Shown here: piece by piece, positions 8,087-17,221 of the stretch
How the letters are laid out: every line of letters begins with the position of its first letter
Position numbering within the stretch: position 1 is the stretch's first letter
NCBI GenBank assembly: GCA_016187335.1
Contig: JACPJW010000001.1
Span: 130,547 to 194,546 of the forward strand
Direction of reading: 5' to 3'
From: Candidatus Aenigmatarchaeota archaeon
Lineage (GTDB): Archaea > Aenigmatarchaeota > Aenigmatarchaeia > GW2011-AR5
Length of the DNA stretch: 64,000 nt
Program-made: the position numbers and the translations under genes
Notes under the pieces: model-generated
The model's input: only the letters and a program-made list of their open reading frames with translations
Told to the model about the DNA's origin: nothing
Database searches by the model: none

Positions 8087-8444
8087 TCAAACGGCTTCTT
8101 GATAAGTTCTTCAAAGCCCAGTTGCTCTTCCGGAATTCCTTGAGATATGCCGTATTTTCTTGCTTGTTCCAGATTTTCATCGCCTTTCGAAAACTGGAAT
8201 GACTTGTTCCGGAATATGACAACGATTTCCTTGTTCCTGCATATGTGAATATACCATCTTTTCTTCAGGGAATTCTTTGCTTTTCTTACGAACTCATTTT
8301 TTCTGCTGACATCGACCACGATGTTGTGGAATGGCATTTTAGCTTTTCTCCTTCCAGTGTTTTCTTTTTTGTCCCCATGATTTTTACAATACCCAGCAAA
8401 TCTTTATTTCTCAGGCTTTCCTCGATCATCACTCCTTTCCACAT
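8083..8444 (-). pseudogene. small gene apparently split by a one-base frameshift
   Basis: ATG 8444 (MWKGVMIEESLRNKDLLG) lies four bases after the stop of the KH-protein gene, as expected in an operon. This frame runs to EGEKLK and then continues out of phase, while the natural-looking continuation (MPFHNIVVDVSRK...WYIHICRNKE...GIPEEQLGFEELI) is in the next frame, opening at ATG 8337. One extra A in the run at CTAAAATGCC would fuse them into a protein of about 120 residues. It may be a real mutation, an assembly error, or two coupled cistrons. I believe the joined protein is one small archaeal family, but I cannot name it. Confidence 0.6.
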
Positions 8445-8448
8445 TTTC

Positions 8449-8904
8449 TCACTCCATCACAACCTCGTACCGCCTGTTAAAAATCTTCTCCAGCAGCCGC
8501 GATGCTTCTTCAGCATTGATACGCTTTTTGTGTATCCGGATTTTTCTTATTTCGCCGGGATAAGCAACATTGACGCCGATGACATGCACGCCCAGGATTT
8601 TCTCAATCATTGTGCGCTCTTCTGATTTTTCAACGACGCGCACGTTCTTGCCCAGGGCGGATGACAGTTTTTTCACGTTCTTTCCGGAAGTCCCTATGAA
8701 TTTCGGGACGTCGGCAGCCGAGGCGATGACAAAGATGTCTTTCTCCGTATCAATGACGTGGCTGAACTTCGCTCCTATTCCGAGCTTGTGGACGGCGCGC
8801 GCTGCGCTGATTTCTGTTCCAGTTATTTCCCTAGCCTTCAGCCTGTTGCCGCATCCTTTGCAAAGAATGTCGCTCTGCAGGCATACATTGCATATGACTT
8901 GCAT
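8449..8904 (-). CDS. KH-domain RNA-binding protein with zinc ribbon (NusA-like)
   Basis: A 151-residue protein. The N-terminal CNVC...CKGC (residues 5-18) forms a small zinc ribbon. A KH-type RNA-binding domain follows, with FIGTSGKNVKKL as the GxxG loop (about residues 68-80) and a final helix near 125-150. This layout resembles archaeal NusA-like factors. Upstream of and coupled to the broken gene at 8083-8444. Confidence 0.85.
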   Translation of the reverse strand: MQVICNVCLQSDILCKGCGNRLKAREITGTEISAARAVHKLGIGAKFSHVIDTEKDIFVIASAADVPKFIGTSGKNVKKLSSALGKNVRVVEKSEERTMIEKILGVHVIGVNVAYPGEIRKIRIHKKRINAEEASRLLEKIFNRRYEVVME

Positions 8905-8957
8905 AACGATTATTGAAGCATGTTATCATTTAAAAATTCTCCTGTGCCCATAATCCT

Positions 8958-9848
8958 ATGGTTGACCTGGTAGTTTTAGGCTCCGTCGGATACGACAGCA
9001 TAAAGACGCCTTTTGGCTCAGCGGATAACGTTTTAGGCGGCGCTGCAACTTACGCATCAATTGCTGCTTCCTTTTTTGCTAAGCCGGGCGTGGTCGCCGT
9101 TGTCGGCGAGGATTTCAGCGGCATGGATAAGTTCCTTTCAAGGAATATCTCAACAGACGGAATAAAAATCGTGAAAGGCATGACATTCCGCTGGTCGGGA
9201 TATTACGAATACGACATGAACGAGGCCCGCACCGTTGAGACGCAGATGAATGTTTTTGAAGGATTCAGCCCTGCTCTTCCGGAAAGTTATAAAAAAGCGA
9301 AAAGCGTCTTTCTCGGCAACATAGACCCTGGGCTGCAGCTTTCCGTGCTTAAGCAGATGAGGCCGGAGCTTGTCGTTGCTGACACGATGAACTACTGGAT
9401 AGAAAACAGGCGTGATGCGCTTTTTGACGTCATTAAAAAAAGCACTATATTCCTTCTCAACGACGGCGAGGCGAGGCAGCTTTTCAGCACGACCAGCCTT
9501 GCAGCAGCAGGGAAAAAAATCCTCTCTCTAGGTGCAAAAGCGGCTGTAATAAAGAAAGGCGAGCACGGCGTCCTTTTGTTCACGGACAGCAGCGTATTCA
9601 TGCTTCCGGGTTATCCTTTGGAAAACGTTGTTGACCCGACTGGAGCCGGCGACAGCTTCGGCGGCGCGCTTTCCGGCTGCCTGTTAAAGAACGGATTGAG
9701 TGAGCAGTCCCTTAGAAAAGCAGTTGTTTACGGCTCGGCTGTAGCATCGTTCAGCGTGGAAGATTTCGGCACGAGCAATCTGGAAAGAATAACGATGAGC
9801 GACATAGAAAGGCGCTACAGGGAATTTGAAGCCATGATAAGGTTTTAG
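8958..9848 (+). CDS. PfkB/ribokinase-family kinase, likely nucleoside or sugar kinase
   Basis: A 296-residue kinase. GSVGYDSIKTPFG opens the substrate domain, GGAATYAS (about residues 27-34) fits PfkB signature 1, and VDPTGAGDSFGG (about 224-235) is signature 2 with the catalytic Asp and anion hole. It lies 84 bases upstream of adenosylhomocysteinase on the same strand. That context favours phosphorylation of adenosine released from SAH, giving AMP, but the substrate is inferred. Confidence 0.9.
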   Translation: MVDLVVLGSVGYDSIKTPFGSADNVLGGAATYASIAASFFAKPGVVAVVGEDFSGMDKFLSRNISTDGIKIVKGMTFRWSGYYEYDMNEARTVETQMNVFEGFSPALPESYKKAKSVFLGNIDPGLQLSVLKQMRPELVVADTMNYWIENRRDALFDVIKKSTIFLLNDGEARQLFSTTSLAAAGKKILSLGAKAAVIKKGEHGVLLFTDSSVFMLPGYPLENVVDPTGAGDSFGGALSGCLLKNGLSEQSLRKAVVYGSAVASFSVEDFGTSNLERITMSDIERRYREFEAMIRF

Positions 9849-9932
9849 CAACAAAATAATTTCCATAATTTCCCGCTTTTCTGAATCCCTTTAAGTTTGT
9901 TTTGTTTATAGTTACCCTAACAGGTTTTGGAT

Positions 9933-11180
9933 ATGCCGTACGATGTCAAGGATATTTCTTTGGCGGAGCAGGGAAAAAAGCAGATAGAGCTGGCGGAAGC
10001 CCGGATGAAAGGGCTGCTGAAAATAAGGCGGCGCTTTGCCGAGGAAAAGCCCCTTTCAGGCCTGCGCATAGGCATGGCCCTGCACATCACGAAGGAAACC
10101 GCTGTGCTCGTTAGGACGCTGCACGCAGGCGGCGCTTCTGTGGCAATAACAGGCTGCAACCCGCTCAGCACGCAGGACGACGTTGCCGCGGCCCTGGCAG
10201 AAGAGGGTTTCGCTGTTTTCGGATGGAAGGGCGAAACGAACAGGGAATATTACGACAACCTCAACAGGGTCCTTGAAACAAAGCCGAACATCACCATAGA
10301 CGACGGCTGCGACCTTGTGACCGAGGTCCATACAAAAAGAAAAGAGCTTCTCAAAAACATCATCGGAGGCGCCGAGGAAACGACGACAGGCGTCATCAGG
10401 CTCAGGGCAATGGAAAAAGACGGCGCGCTGAAATACCCTATCATAGCTGTGAATGACTCGAAGACAAAGCACCTGATGGACAATTATATCGGCACCGGGC
10501 AGAGCACGATTGACGGCATTCTTCGCGCGACAAACATTCTTCTGGCCGGAAAAAATTTTGTCGTCTGCGGCTACGGGAGCTGCGGCAAGGGCGTTGCAAT
10601 GCGCGCGAAGGGCATGGGCGCGAACGTTATTGTAACAGAGGTGGACCCCTTCAGGGCTGTACAGGCATTGATGGACGGTTATCGCGTCATGCCGATGGGC
10701 AAGGCAGCGGAAACCGGCGACATATTTGTAACGGTGACCGGCTCAAAGCACGTCATATCCCTTGATGATGCAAAGAAGATGAAGGACGGCGCTGTCCTCG
10801 CTAACGCCGGCCATTTCAACATAGAGATAGACCTGGATTCTCTGGAAAAAACAGCGAAGAAAAGAAACATAAGGCCTTTCATGGATGAGTACACCCTCAA
10901 TGGAAAAAGGCTTTACGTTTTGGGCGAAGGCCGCCTGGTCAACCTTGCGGCTGCAGAAGGGCACCCTTCGGAAATAATGAGCATGTCTTTCATGAACCAG
11001 GCCCTTGCTGCTGAATACATTGCAAAGAATCACCGGAACCTTGAGCCGAAAATCTACAGGCTGCCGGACGACATAGACAGCATGGTCGCCAAAATCCAGC
11101 TGGAAGCTTTGGGCGTCGAAATTGATTCGTTAACTCCAGCGCAGAAAAAATATCTGGAATCGTGGAGTGAAGGGACATAA
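9933..11180 (+). CDS. ahcY: adenosylhomocysteinase
   Basis: A 415-residue enzyme that reversibly hydrolyses S-adenosylhomocysteine to adenosine and homocysteine. Visible features are DDGCDLV and [10 protein letters not shown] of the substrate domain, [11 protein letters not shown], the NAD-binding Rossmann motif GYGSCGKG (about residue 213), and the C-terminal KIYRLP...[14 protein letters not shown] of the dimer partner. ATG 9933 is preferred over an in-frame TTG six bases upstream because it lies about 25 bases after TATA-like TTGTTTATAG (9901-9910). Pairs functionally with the kinase upstream. Confidence 0.97.
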   Translation: MPYDVKDISLAEQGKKQIELAEARMKGLLKIRRRFAEEKPLSGLRIGMALHITKETAVLVRTLHAGGASVAITGCNPLSTQDDVAAALAEEGFAVFGWKGETNREYYDNLNRVLETKPNITIDDGCDLVTEVHTKRKELLKNIIGGAEETTTGVIRLRAMEKDGALKYPIIAVNDSKTKHLMDNYIGTGQSTIDGILRATNILLAGKNFVVCGYGSCGKGVAMRAKGMGANVIVTEVDPFRAVQALMDGYRVMPMGKAAETGDIFVTVTGSKHVISLDDAKKMKDGAVLANAGHFNIEIDLDSLEKTAKKRNIRPFMDEYTLNGKRLYVLGEGRLVNLAAAEGHPSEIMSMSFMNQALAAEYIAKNHRNLEPKIYRLPDDIDSMVAKIQLEALGVEIDSLTPAQKKYLESWSEGT

Positions 11181-11197
11181 TTCTGAAGGCTGTTGTT

Positions 11198-11764
11198 ATG
11201 GACTACGTCCACAGAAGAGTTGCTTCCGCAATAATAACCCTGGCAGACATAATGGAACCGGGTCAGTATGTTATGCCTGTTGCTCTGGACGGGGCAGTTG
11301 CTTATCATTTATCACGTTTTCGCTGGATGAGAAAAGGATTAAATCCGGAAGACCAGCTGGGCAATACAATCCAGGCAACGTCAAGGCTTGGTGAAATGGA
11401 CGAGGCTAAATTCAGAAGAATATTGCAGGACGCTTACTCTGCCGATAAATCTGTATACGCATTGGATATCAGGACAAAAACAGGCAGGCTTGGCTCAATG
11501 CTGAGAGGCATAGCGGGCAGCACAAGCACCAGGTTTCTTTATGCTGTCCTTTTTGACCCCAATCACGTGGCTGACATAATGGCTTCTGATGAAGATCTGA
11601 CAGATGAGGAAAGGTCTCATATTTACTGGACACCGACCCGCGAAGCTCAGCAAGAATTTATCAGAAAAGAAGGCAATTTGTGGGTTTATAACTTAAGCCA
11701 TGATGCCCTCAGCAGGCTTGACCACGTTCAGCCGATAAAAGACCTGCTGATGCAGCTAGGCTGA
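11198..11764 (+). CDS. hypothetical protein, 188 aa
   Basis: A soluble protein starting MDYVHRRVASAIITLADIM. No cofactor, metal or membrane motif is visible and I do not recognise the family. Residues 85-130 look alpha/beta (SVYALDIRTKTGRLGSMLRG). It starts 17 bases after ahcY and may ride on its transcript. Codon use looks less G/C-ending than in ahcY, as in other unrecognised genes of this window. Confidence 0.6.
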   Translation: MDYVHRRVASAIITLADIMEPGQYVMPVALDGAVAYHLSRFRWMRKGLNPEDQLGNTIQATSRLGEMDEAKFRRILQDAYSADKSVYALDIRTKTGRLGSMLRGIAGSTSTRFLYAVLFDPNHVADIMASDEDLTDEERSHIYWTPTREAQQEFIRKEGNLWVYNLSHDALSRLDHVQPIKDLLMQLG

Positions 11765-11810
11765 TTCTTTTTCGGCTTGATTATTAAAATATTCTTCTCC
11801 TACTTTTATC

Positions 11811-12968
11811 ATGCTTGAGTTAGCTTTGGTAGGCGCGCCGAACAGCGGGAAATCCACGTTCTTCAAGGCAGCAACATTGAAAGACGTGAAGATTGCTCCT
11901 TATCCTTTCACAACGCTGGAGCCCAACGAGGGCTTGGCCTATGTCACGGCAAAATGCGTCTGTGCGGAACTAGGCACGAAATGCATTCATTGCATCGACA
12001 ATGTGCGCTTCGTTCCAGTGAAATTATGGGACGTCGCAGGTCTTGTCCCTGAGGCGCACCTTGGAAAAGGAAGGGGAAACGAGTTTCTCACGGACGTGAT
12101 GAAGGCTTCGGGGTTTATCCAGATCGTGGACGCTTCCGGCAGAACGGACAGTGAGGGAAACCCATCGCAGGAATTTGACCCTTCAAAAACCGTTGGTATG
12201 CTGGAAAAGGAACTGGACTACTGGCTGTTATCGCTCATCAAAAAAGACTGGCGCGCCATCCAGCAGGACGCTGATTTTTCCAAAACCATAGCGGCGCGCC
12301 TCTCGGGCCTCGGCTTCAGCGAAGGAGTTGTGAAAAGAACTGCGGAAAAACTGGGCGCCGGCAAGGGCAGCGAAGACCTGCTGCTCCTTGATTTCCTGAG
12401 CGCGCTGCGCAAGCAGGCAAAGCCTGCGGTGATCGCTGCGAACAAGTGCGACGTGCGCGGCGCACGGAGTAACTTAGAAAAAATGCGCTCGGAATTCTCT
12501 GAATATCCGGCAATACCGACGTCAGCGGAAATTGAGCTGGCGCTGAAAGAGGCGTCAAAAGAAGAAATGATAGAATACACGCCAGGCAACAGCAGCATAA
12601 AAATAATCAGCGAAGATAAAATGAACCAGAAGCAGAAATTCGCCGTCAGCTTTATGTCCGAATTTCTGAAAGAGCATGGCAGCACGGGCGTTCAGCAGTG
12701 CCTGAACACTTTGGTCTTTGAACTGCTCGACATGATAGTTGTTTATCCCGTAGCGGATGTGCACAAATTCACTGACAAGCACGGCAACGTACTGCCTGAT
12801 GCCTATCTGATGAAGAAAGGTTCCACAGCGCTTGACCTCGCCTTCGCCATACACCAGGACTTCGGCCACAAGTTCATTGCCGCAGTGGACGCAAGGACAG
12901 GCAGGAACGTATCAGCGAATTATGTTTTGCAGAACAACGACGTGCTTTCAATAAAGAGCGGGAAATGA
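11811..12968 (+). CDS. YchF/Obg-family GTPase with TGS domain
   Basis: A 385-residue GTPase. G1 is GAPNSGKST (about residues 8-16), G3 is DVAGLVPEAHLGKGRG and G4 is ANKCD. The C-terminal TGS domain ends in ANYVLQNNDVLSIKSGK. A Cys cluster in the N-terminal part (CVCAELGTKCIHC) may bind zinc. It belongs to the archaeal branch of the ribosome-associated YchF/DRG-like GTPases. TATA-like TTATTAAAATATT lies near 11780. Confidence 0.95.
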   Translation: MLELALVGAPNSGKSTFFKAATLKDVKIAPYPFTTLEPNEGLAYVTAKCVCAELGTKCIHCIDNVRFVPVKLWDVAGLVPEAHLGKGRGNEFLTDVMKASGFIQIVDASGRTDSEGNPSQEFDPSKTVGMLEKELDYWLLSLIKKDWRAIQQDADFSKTIAARLSGLGFSEGVVKRTAEKLGAGKGSEDLLLLDFLSALRKQAKPAVIAANKCDVRGARSNLEKMRSEFSEYPAIPTSAEIELALKEASKEEMIEYTPGNSSIKIISEDKMNQKQKFAVSFMSEFLKEHGSTGVQQCLNTLVFELLDMIVVYPVADVHKFTDKHGNVLPDAYLMKKGSTALDLAFAIHQDFGHKFIAAVDARTGRNVSANYVLQNNDVLSIKSGK

Positions 12969-13045
12969 TTGTCAAAGCGGAAGGAAAAGTTCACGTCAGA
13001 TGCTTATCAGAATAATTTTCAATTCGTACTTTCCTTTTGTCTTGA

Positions 13046-14029
13046 TTATTTCTTCCCGAAAGCGCCGGCTACAATCAGCGGGAAAATTATCGTCGCATCG
13101 CCCTCGACATTGACGGAGGAAGCGGCGAAAGCCTGCTTGCCCCATGACACGGCTTCTTCCGTTCGCGCACCGGAAACAGAACCGTCGCCTTCCGTTCCTG
13201 TGGTTATGTAAACGGTGTAATCGGTCCCGCCCCTTGCAAGATTGGCGTTCATTATGTGGTGCTTCGGCAGGGAGCCGCCTAAAATTATGGCTCCGGTTTT
13301 CTTCGAGTCCATTGCGATGTCCGTGAGAAGTTTCAGGTCAGCAGCAATATCCACTTTGAAGTCCGGGTGCTCGTGCATGAAGAAATACATCATGTCGCCT
13401 ATGCTGCCGTCTGTGAGCGCAGGGCAGAAGACCGGTATGCTGTTGCGCGCCGCCCAATACAAAACCGAGTTTTCATCCTTGGCGAGCATTCCCAACCTTC
13501 TGGAAAATTCGCTGGCACTGATGATTTTTCCCGTCTTCTTCTGCTCTTTGTGCAATTCCGAAAAGAACGGCATCATCAGTTTCTCAAACTCAATGTAGCA
13601 TTCCGTCGGCACCAGTATGTTTCCTATCCTGTTTATGCCCGCTTCGCGCAGCTTCCTGTCGTCCATCCTGAAAGAGCCTAGAACAAAAGGACGCAGCGTT
13701 TTTATCACGTCCTCCTCAACGCCGCCGGCTGTTGTGACAAGGACGTCAACGTACCTGTTCTTAACAAGATAAGCAATAACTTCGCGCAGGCCCGAGGAAA
13801 CCATGTTGGAAGTGTATCCGAGGAATATCGTCGCCTTCTCCTGCCTCATCTGCTTTATGATGTCCACGGCTGTTTTCAGGTTCGTTGCCTGGAATCCTGT
13901 GGTGCCGTATTTTTCCAGAAATTCTTCAATGCTGAACGTTTTTGAGAAATCATATCCTCTGACGGCTGTCCCTTTCGCCGGCTTGCTTTTCTTCAGAATA
14001 TTCTTTCTCGCCTTTTCCAGATTGTCCAT
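13046..14029 (-). CDS. dys: deoxyhypusine synthase
   Basis: A 327-residue enzyme that transfers the aminobutyl group of spermidine to a lysine of aIF5A, using NAD. Visible motifs are FLGYTSNMVSSGLRE, TTAGGVEEDVIK, GGSLPKHHIMNANL, GTEGDGSVSGA and EEAVSWGK, the last carrying the catalytic Lys (about K298). Length is normal. It is convergent with the GTPase gene. Divergent from argS, with a 50-base shared promoter gap. Confidence 0.97.
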   Translation of the reverse strand: MDNLEKARKNILKKSKPAKGTAVRGYDFSKTFSIEEFLEKYGTTGFQATNLKTAVDIIKQMRQEKATIFLGYTSNMVSSGLREVIAYLVKNRYVDVLVTTAGGVEEDVIKTLRPFVLGSFRMDDRKLREAGINRIGNILVPTECYIEFEKLMMPFFSELHKEQKKTGKIISASEFSRRLGMLAKDENSVLYWAARNSIPVFCPALTDGSIGDMMYFFMHEHPDFKVDIAADLKLLTDIAMDSKKTGAIILGGSLPKHHIMNANLARGGTDYTVYITTGTEGDGSVSGARTEEAVSWGKQAFAASSVNVEGDATIIFPLIVAGAFGKK

Positions 14030-14079
14030 TCAAAGACTCTTTGTAAAAAACATTTAAAGAGCTGAAAGAAAGCTTGTCT

Positions 14080-15723
14080 ATGCATCCGTTTGCGCAGTTC
14101 CGCAAGGAATGCGAAGAGTTGTGCGGCGAAAACGCGCGGTTTCTGGAAGAGCCCAAGGAGCACGCAGACCTCGCCCTGCCTTGCTTCCGCCTGGGCAGGA
14201 ACCCTGTTGAGATAGCGAAGCAACTGGAAAAAGACCTGCAAAGCAGGATAAAGAAGGACTCGCTTGTAAAGGATGTGGAAGCGTCAGGTCCATATATTAA
14301 TTTTTTCATCGACAACAAGAAATTTTCTCATATTGTTATTCAGCAGGTTTTAAATGAAAAAGAAAAATACGGCTCGCAGCCGCGCATGAAAGAAAAGATA
14401 ATGATTGAGTACGCCCATCCAAACACGCACAAGGCCTTCCACGTCGGCCACGTGCGGAACATCTGCATCGGCGAGGCCCTGTGCAGGCTGCTCGAAAAAA
14501 GCGGTTATAAAGTGATCCGCGCAAATTACCAAGGAGATATCGGGCCTCACGTCGCGAAATGCTTATGGGGCCTGCAGAACCTGGGCATGTCGCAGGAAAA
14601 GAACAAGGGCCTTTTTCTCGGTGACGTTTACGCCGCGGCAAACGCGAGGATGGAGGGGAACCCCCAGCTGGAATCGGAGATCCAGAAGATTAGTAGCGCC
14701 CTTTACAGGAGGAGCGACAAAAAACTGCTCCAGTTATGGAAAAAGACAAGGAAGTGGTCGCTTGACTACTTCGGCTCGATATACAAGGATTTTGGCGCGA
14801 AGTTTGACCACCTTTATTTCGAGAGCGAGGTCTTCGAGGAAGGAATAAGGATGGCTCGCGAGCTGCTCGAGAAGGGTGTCGCGGAGATGAGCGAAGGCGC
14901 CATAATTGCCGATTTGAAAAAGCAGGGGCTCGGGGTGTGTGTGATATTGAAAAGCGATGATGATCCGCTTTACTCGACGAAGGATCTTGGCCTGGTGAAA
15001 AAGCAGTTCAGTGAGTACAAGCCCGATAAAATAATCCATGTCGTGGGCTCGGAGCAGCGGCTGTACTTCCAGCAGATGTTCAAGATATTCGGCTTCATCA
15101 ACCCTGACTGGGAAAGTAAGAACTACCATCTTTCCTATGAGCTTGTCATGCTGCAGACGGGCAAGATATCTTCAAGGGCGGGCAGCGTCGTGACTTACGA
15201 GCACCTGATCGAGGAAGGGACTGAAAAAGCGGTGGAAGAAATAAAGGAACGAGGCATCTCGGAAGAAAAAGCCGCGAAGGACATTGCCCTCGCAGCGGTA
15301 AAGTATGCCATGCTGAAAAGGGACACTGATAGGACCATAACTTTTGACTGGTCCGAAGTGCTTAATTTCGAGGGCGACACCGGGCCTTATTTGCAGTACA
15401 CTTACGCCCGCGCCTTATCCATTTTACGCAAGAGCAAAAGGAAGCCCAAAGCCGCTCCGCTTTTTACTGAACTAGAGTTCGACCTTGCAAAGAAGCTTGC
15501 CATGTTTCCTGAAATCATTGAAAAGTCAGCAAGGGATTTGAAGCCGAACTATGTTGCAAATTATCTTTATGACCTGGCGACGCTGTTCAACAAATTCTAT
15601 CATGAAACCCGTGTTGTCGGCACTAAGGAAGAAGAGACTCGCCTAGCGCTGGTTGCCGCAACGGCGCATGTTCTTAAAAACGGCATGGAAATACTAGGGA
15701 TAAAAGCATTAGAGAAAATGTAA
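14080..15723 (+). CDS. argS: arginyl-tRNA synthetase
   Basis: A class I synthetase of 547 residues. The N-terminal Add1 domain is followed by the HIGH-type motif HVGHVRN, and GKISSRAG stands in for KMSKS, as in other ArgRS. The C-terminal anticodon-binding helical domain ends EILGIKALEKM. ATG 14080 is preferred to an in-frame TTG at 14074. A degraded second copy of the last codons lies just downstream (15749-15788). Confidence 0.97.
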   Translation: MHPFAQFRKECEELCGENARFLEEPKEHADLALPCFRLGRNPVEIAKQLEKDLQSRIKKDSLVKDVEASGPYINFFIDNKKFSHIVIQQVLNEKEKYGSQPRMKEKIMIEYAHPNTHKAFHVGHVRNICIGEALCRLLEKSGYKVIRANYQGDIGPHVAKCLWGLQNLGMSQEKNKGLFLGDVYAAANARMEGNPQLESEIQKISSALYRRSDKKLLQLWKKTRKWSLDYFGSIYKDFGAKFDHLYFESEVFEEGIRMARELLEKGVAEMSEGAIIADLKKQGLGVCVILKSDDDPLYSTKDLGLVKKQFSEYKPDKIIHVVGSEQRLYFQQMFKIFGFINPDWESKNYHLSYELVMLQTGKISSRAGSVVTYEHLIEEGTEKAVEEIKERGISEEKAAKDIALAAVKYAMLKRDTDRTITFDWSEVLNFEGDTGPYLQYTYARALSILRKSKRKPKAAPLFTELEFDLAKKLAMFPEIIEKSARDLKPNYVANYLYDLATLFNKFYHETRVVGTKEEETRLALVAATAHVLKNGMEILGIKALEKM

Positions 15724-15728
15724 TATGG

Positions 15729-15788
15729 TCTAGAAAGAATTTCAAAGAAATTCTTGGTAGGCATCAAGGCATTGGAGAAGATGTAGGC
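15729..15788 (+). repeat. hairpin plus duplicated argS tail
   Basis: AAGAATTTC-aaa-GAAATTCTT (15735-15755) is a perfect nine-pair hairpin. Next to it, 15759-15785 again encodes GIKALEKM and a stop. Compared with the true argS end the 24 coding bases differ at five positions, all synonymous third positions. This looks like a leftover of a diverged argS allele rather than a simple tandem duplication. Confidence 0.7.
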
Positions 15789-15856
15789 AAAAACTATCAT
15801 TGCGTAGTGAAGCGGAAAATAAAGTTTTTTAATCCTTTTCCCTGCTATTTTTCATT

Positions 15857-16360
15857 ATGTTCTTCTCAGAAATCTACGGTTCGTGGAGGAAAATACAGGA
15901 AGAGAAATACGAGGGCTTGTGGAGCATCCTCGGGAGGGATTTCTTCGCGGCGTTTGAAAAAAGGCGCGTTCTTGACCTGGGGTGCGGCTCCGGGTATTTT
16001 GAGTCGTTCCTGCGCAGCAGGGGCGTGAACGCCGGGATAATCAGCGTTGACGTTGAATTTACAAAAAAGGTTTCCCCGTTTGTCATTGCGGACGGCGATT
16101 CGCTGCCTTTCAGGGACGGTTCTTTTGATATTGTAGTCTGCGTGGACACTGCCCACCTCTTAGGCGGCAGCGATTTCCGCCGCGTTCTGCGCAAAAACGG
16201 TATTCTGCTGATGAGCGTTTTCTTCAACGGCACAAATTACGGGGAGCGCGCTGAAATGCTGAAGGAAAAGCTTGGCGGCTTTGAAATTCTGCTGGAATTT
16301 GAAACCGGTAAGAGGGAAAGGGACTGCGTAATTGTTGCAAAAAACTCAATGACCAGTTAA
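15857..16360 (+). CDS. SAM-dependent methyltransferase, class I
   Basis: A 167-residue protein. VLDLGCGSGYFESFL (about residues 38-52) is motif I, the acidic ISVDVEF follows strand 2, and SFDIVVCVDTAHLL is motif IV. It is short for the family and appears to lack a substrate-recognition insert, so the methyl acceptor (small molecule, tRNA or protein) cannot be predicted. Confidence 0.85.
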   Translation: MFFSEIYGSWRKIQEEKYEGLWSILGRDFFAAFEKRRVLDLGCGSGYFESFLRSRGVNAGIISVDVEFTKKVSPFVIADGDSLPFRDGSFDIVVCVDTAHLLGGSDFRRVLRKNGILLMSVFFNGTNYGERAEMLKEKLGGFEILLEFETGKRERDCVIVAKNSMTS

Positions 16361-16387
16361 AATAGAAATAAAAAATATAAGAAGAAA

Positions 16388-16615
16388 TCAGACCTTCTTT
16401 ATTGCGTCGGAAAGAAAATCGATGATTTCTTTTTCCACGGGCACTGCGATGCTTTTCTTGTAGCGCCTTTCGCCCGTCCTTGTCATGAAGCCGCGGGAAA
16501 TTGAAATGAATTCGTTTTCCCCTTCTTCCGTGACCGCTTTCTTTCTGGCTATTTCCAGGAAATTGGAAGAGCCGAACTTTATCTCCTCGCTTTTGATTGT
16601 TTCAAATGTTACCAT
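16388..16615 (-). CDS. small conserved archaeal protein, possibly nucleic acid-binding
   Basis: A 75-residue protein (MVTFETIKSEEIKFGSSNF). The pattern FISISRGF...GERRYKKSIAVPVEKEIIDFLSDAIKKV is a short antiparallel sheet followed by one helix. It is reminiscent of small PUR/whirly-type single-strand binding domains, but that link is tentative. It is a stand-alone gene facing the methyltransferase. Confidence 0.65.
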   Translation of the reverse strand: MVTFETIKSEEIKFGSSNFLEIARKKAVTEEGENEFISISRGFMTRTGERRYKKSIAVPVEKEIIDFLSDAIKKV

Positions 16616-16768
16616 GTTGCCACCTCGTTGTCGCTTGACGCAAAATCGCGTGAATCATGAATTGCTTCGGGTTGTCTTGCGTCTGTTTTTGTTTTCAAAC
16701 TTTGTTTTCGTTTAGGTTTCTTCCGTTTTGGTTCCTTTCGGTTATGACCGGACTTTCTGGTTTTTGGT

Positions 16769-16790
16769 TAAACTTTTTTATAAAAAGGTT
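16769..16790. repeat. AACTTTT-type palindrome
   Basis: AAACTTTTTTATAAAAAGGTT sits just beyond the stop of the membrane-protein gene ending at 16806. It is a member of the short palindrome family found about ten times here, and may act as a bidirectional transcription terminator. Confidence 0.6.
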
Positions 16791-16805
16791 GCTTGAAAGA
16801 AAAAA

Positions 16806-17051
16806 TCACTTCTTCTTCTCGGCGCGTTCGCGCGCTTCCCATTTCATGTCTTCGTACTCAATCCAGGCGATGAGAAAGCCCAGGAACGCAAGGAACGCCC
16901 CGAAAGTCCCGAAGAACACCGTCTTCAGTGCGCTCCATGTATTAACGCCGAACACGCTCCCGTTCCCGAACCAGGGGGTTGAAACGGCGTACCAATAAAT
17001 GCCTGCGAATAAAATTAGCAGCCCTATGATCATTTTAACTGCTGAATTCAT
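16806..17051 (-). CDS. small membrane protein with two helices
   Basis: An 81-residue protein with transmembrane segments at about residues 6-24 and 44-66 and a highly charged cytoplasmic tail (EYEDMKWEARERAEKKK). No family recognised. Divergent from L15e across the palindromic promoter region. Confidence 0.65.
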   Translation of the reverse strand: MNSAVKMIIGLLILFAGIYWYAVSTPWFGNGSVFGVNTWSALKTVFFGTFGAFLAFLGFLIAWIEYEDMKWEARERAEKKK

Positions 17052-17116
17052 TTTTTATCCACCTCTGGTTTACGTGATTATGTTTGTCGCAAAGCTTTTT
17101 AAACGCTATTGCTACA

Positions 17117-17179
17117 AGAACATACCGCTAGATATTTTATTAGTGGTATGTTCTGTACAATGAGAACGTACGTTCTCAT
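17117..17179. promoter_or_regulatory. tandem palindromes in front of the L15e TATA box
   Basis: An imperfect hairpin at 17117-17154 pairs AGAACATACCGCTA with TAGTGGTATGTTCT (14 pairs including one G-T). It is followed by the perfect 20-bp palindrome ATGAGAACGTACGTTCTCAT (17160-17179). The second touches the TATA box ATTATAAAAG (17178-17187), where a bound protein would block TFB/TBP access. It could be an operator for L15e or for the divergent membrane protein. Confidence 0.65.
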
Positions 17180-17221
17180 TATAAAAGCAATTGTCGGATT
17201 TTTTTTTTGAAGGTGCCAAAA

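Noticed and set aside
12969-13211. Plus-strand ORF after the GTPase
   Set aside because: It lies mostly opposite the deoxyhypusine synthase C-terminus and has no protein-like features.
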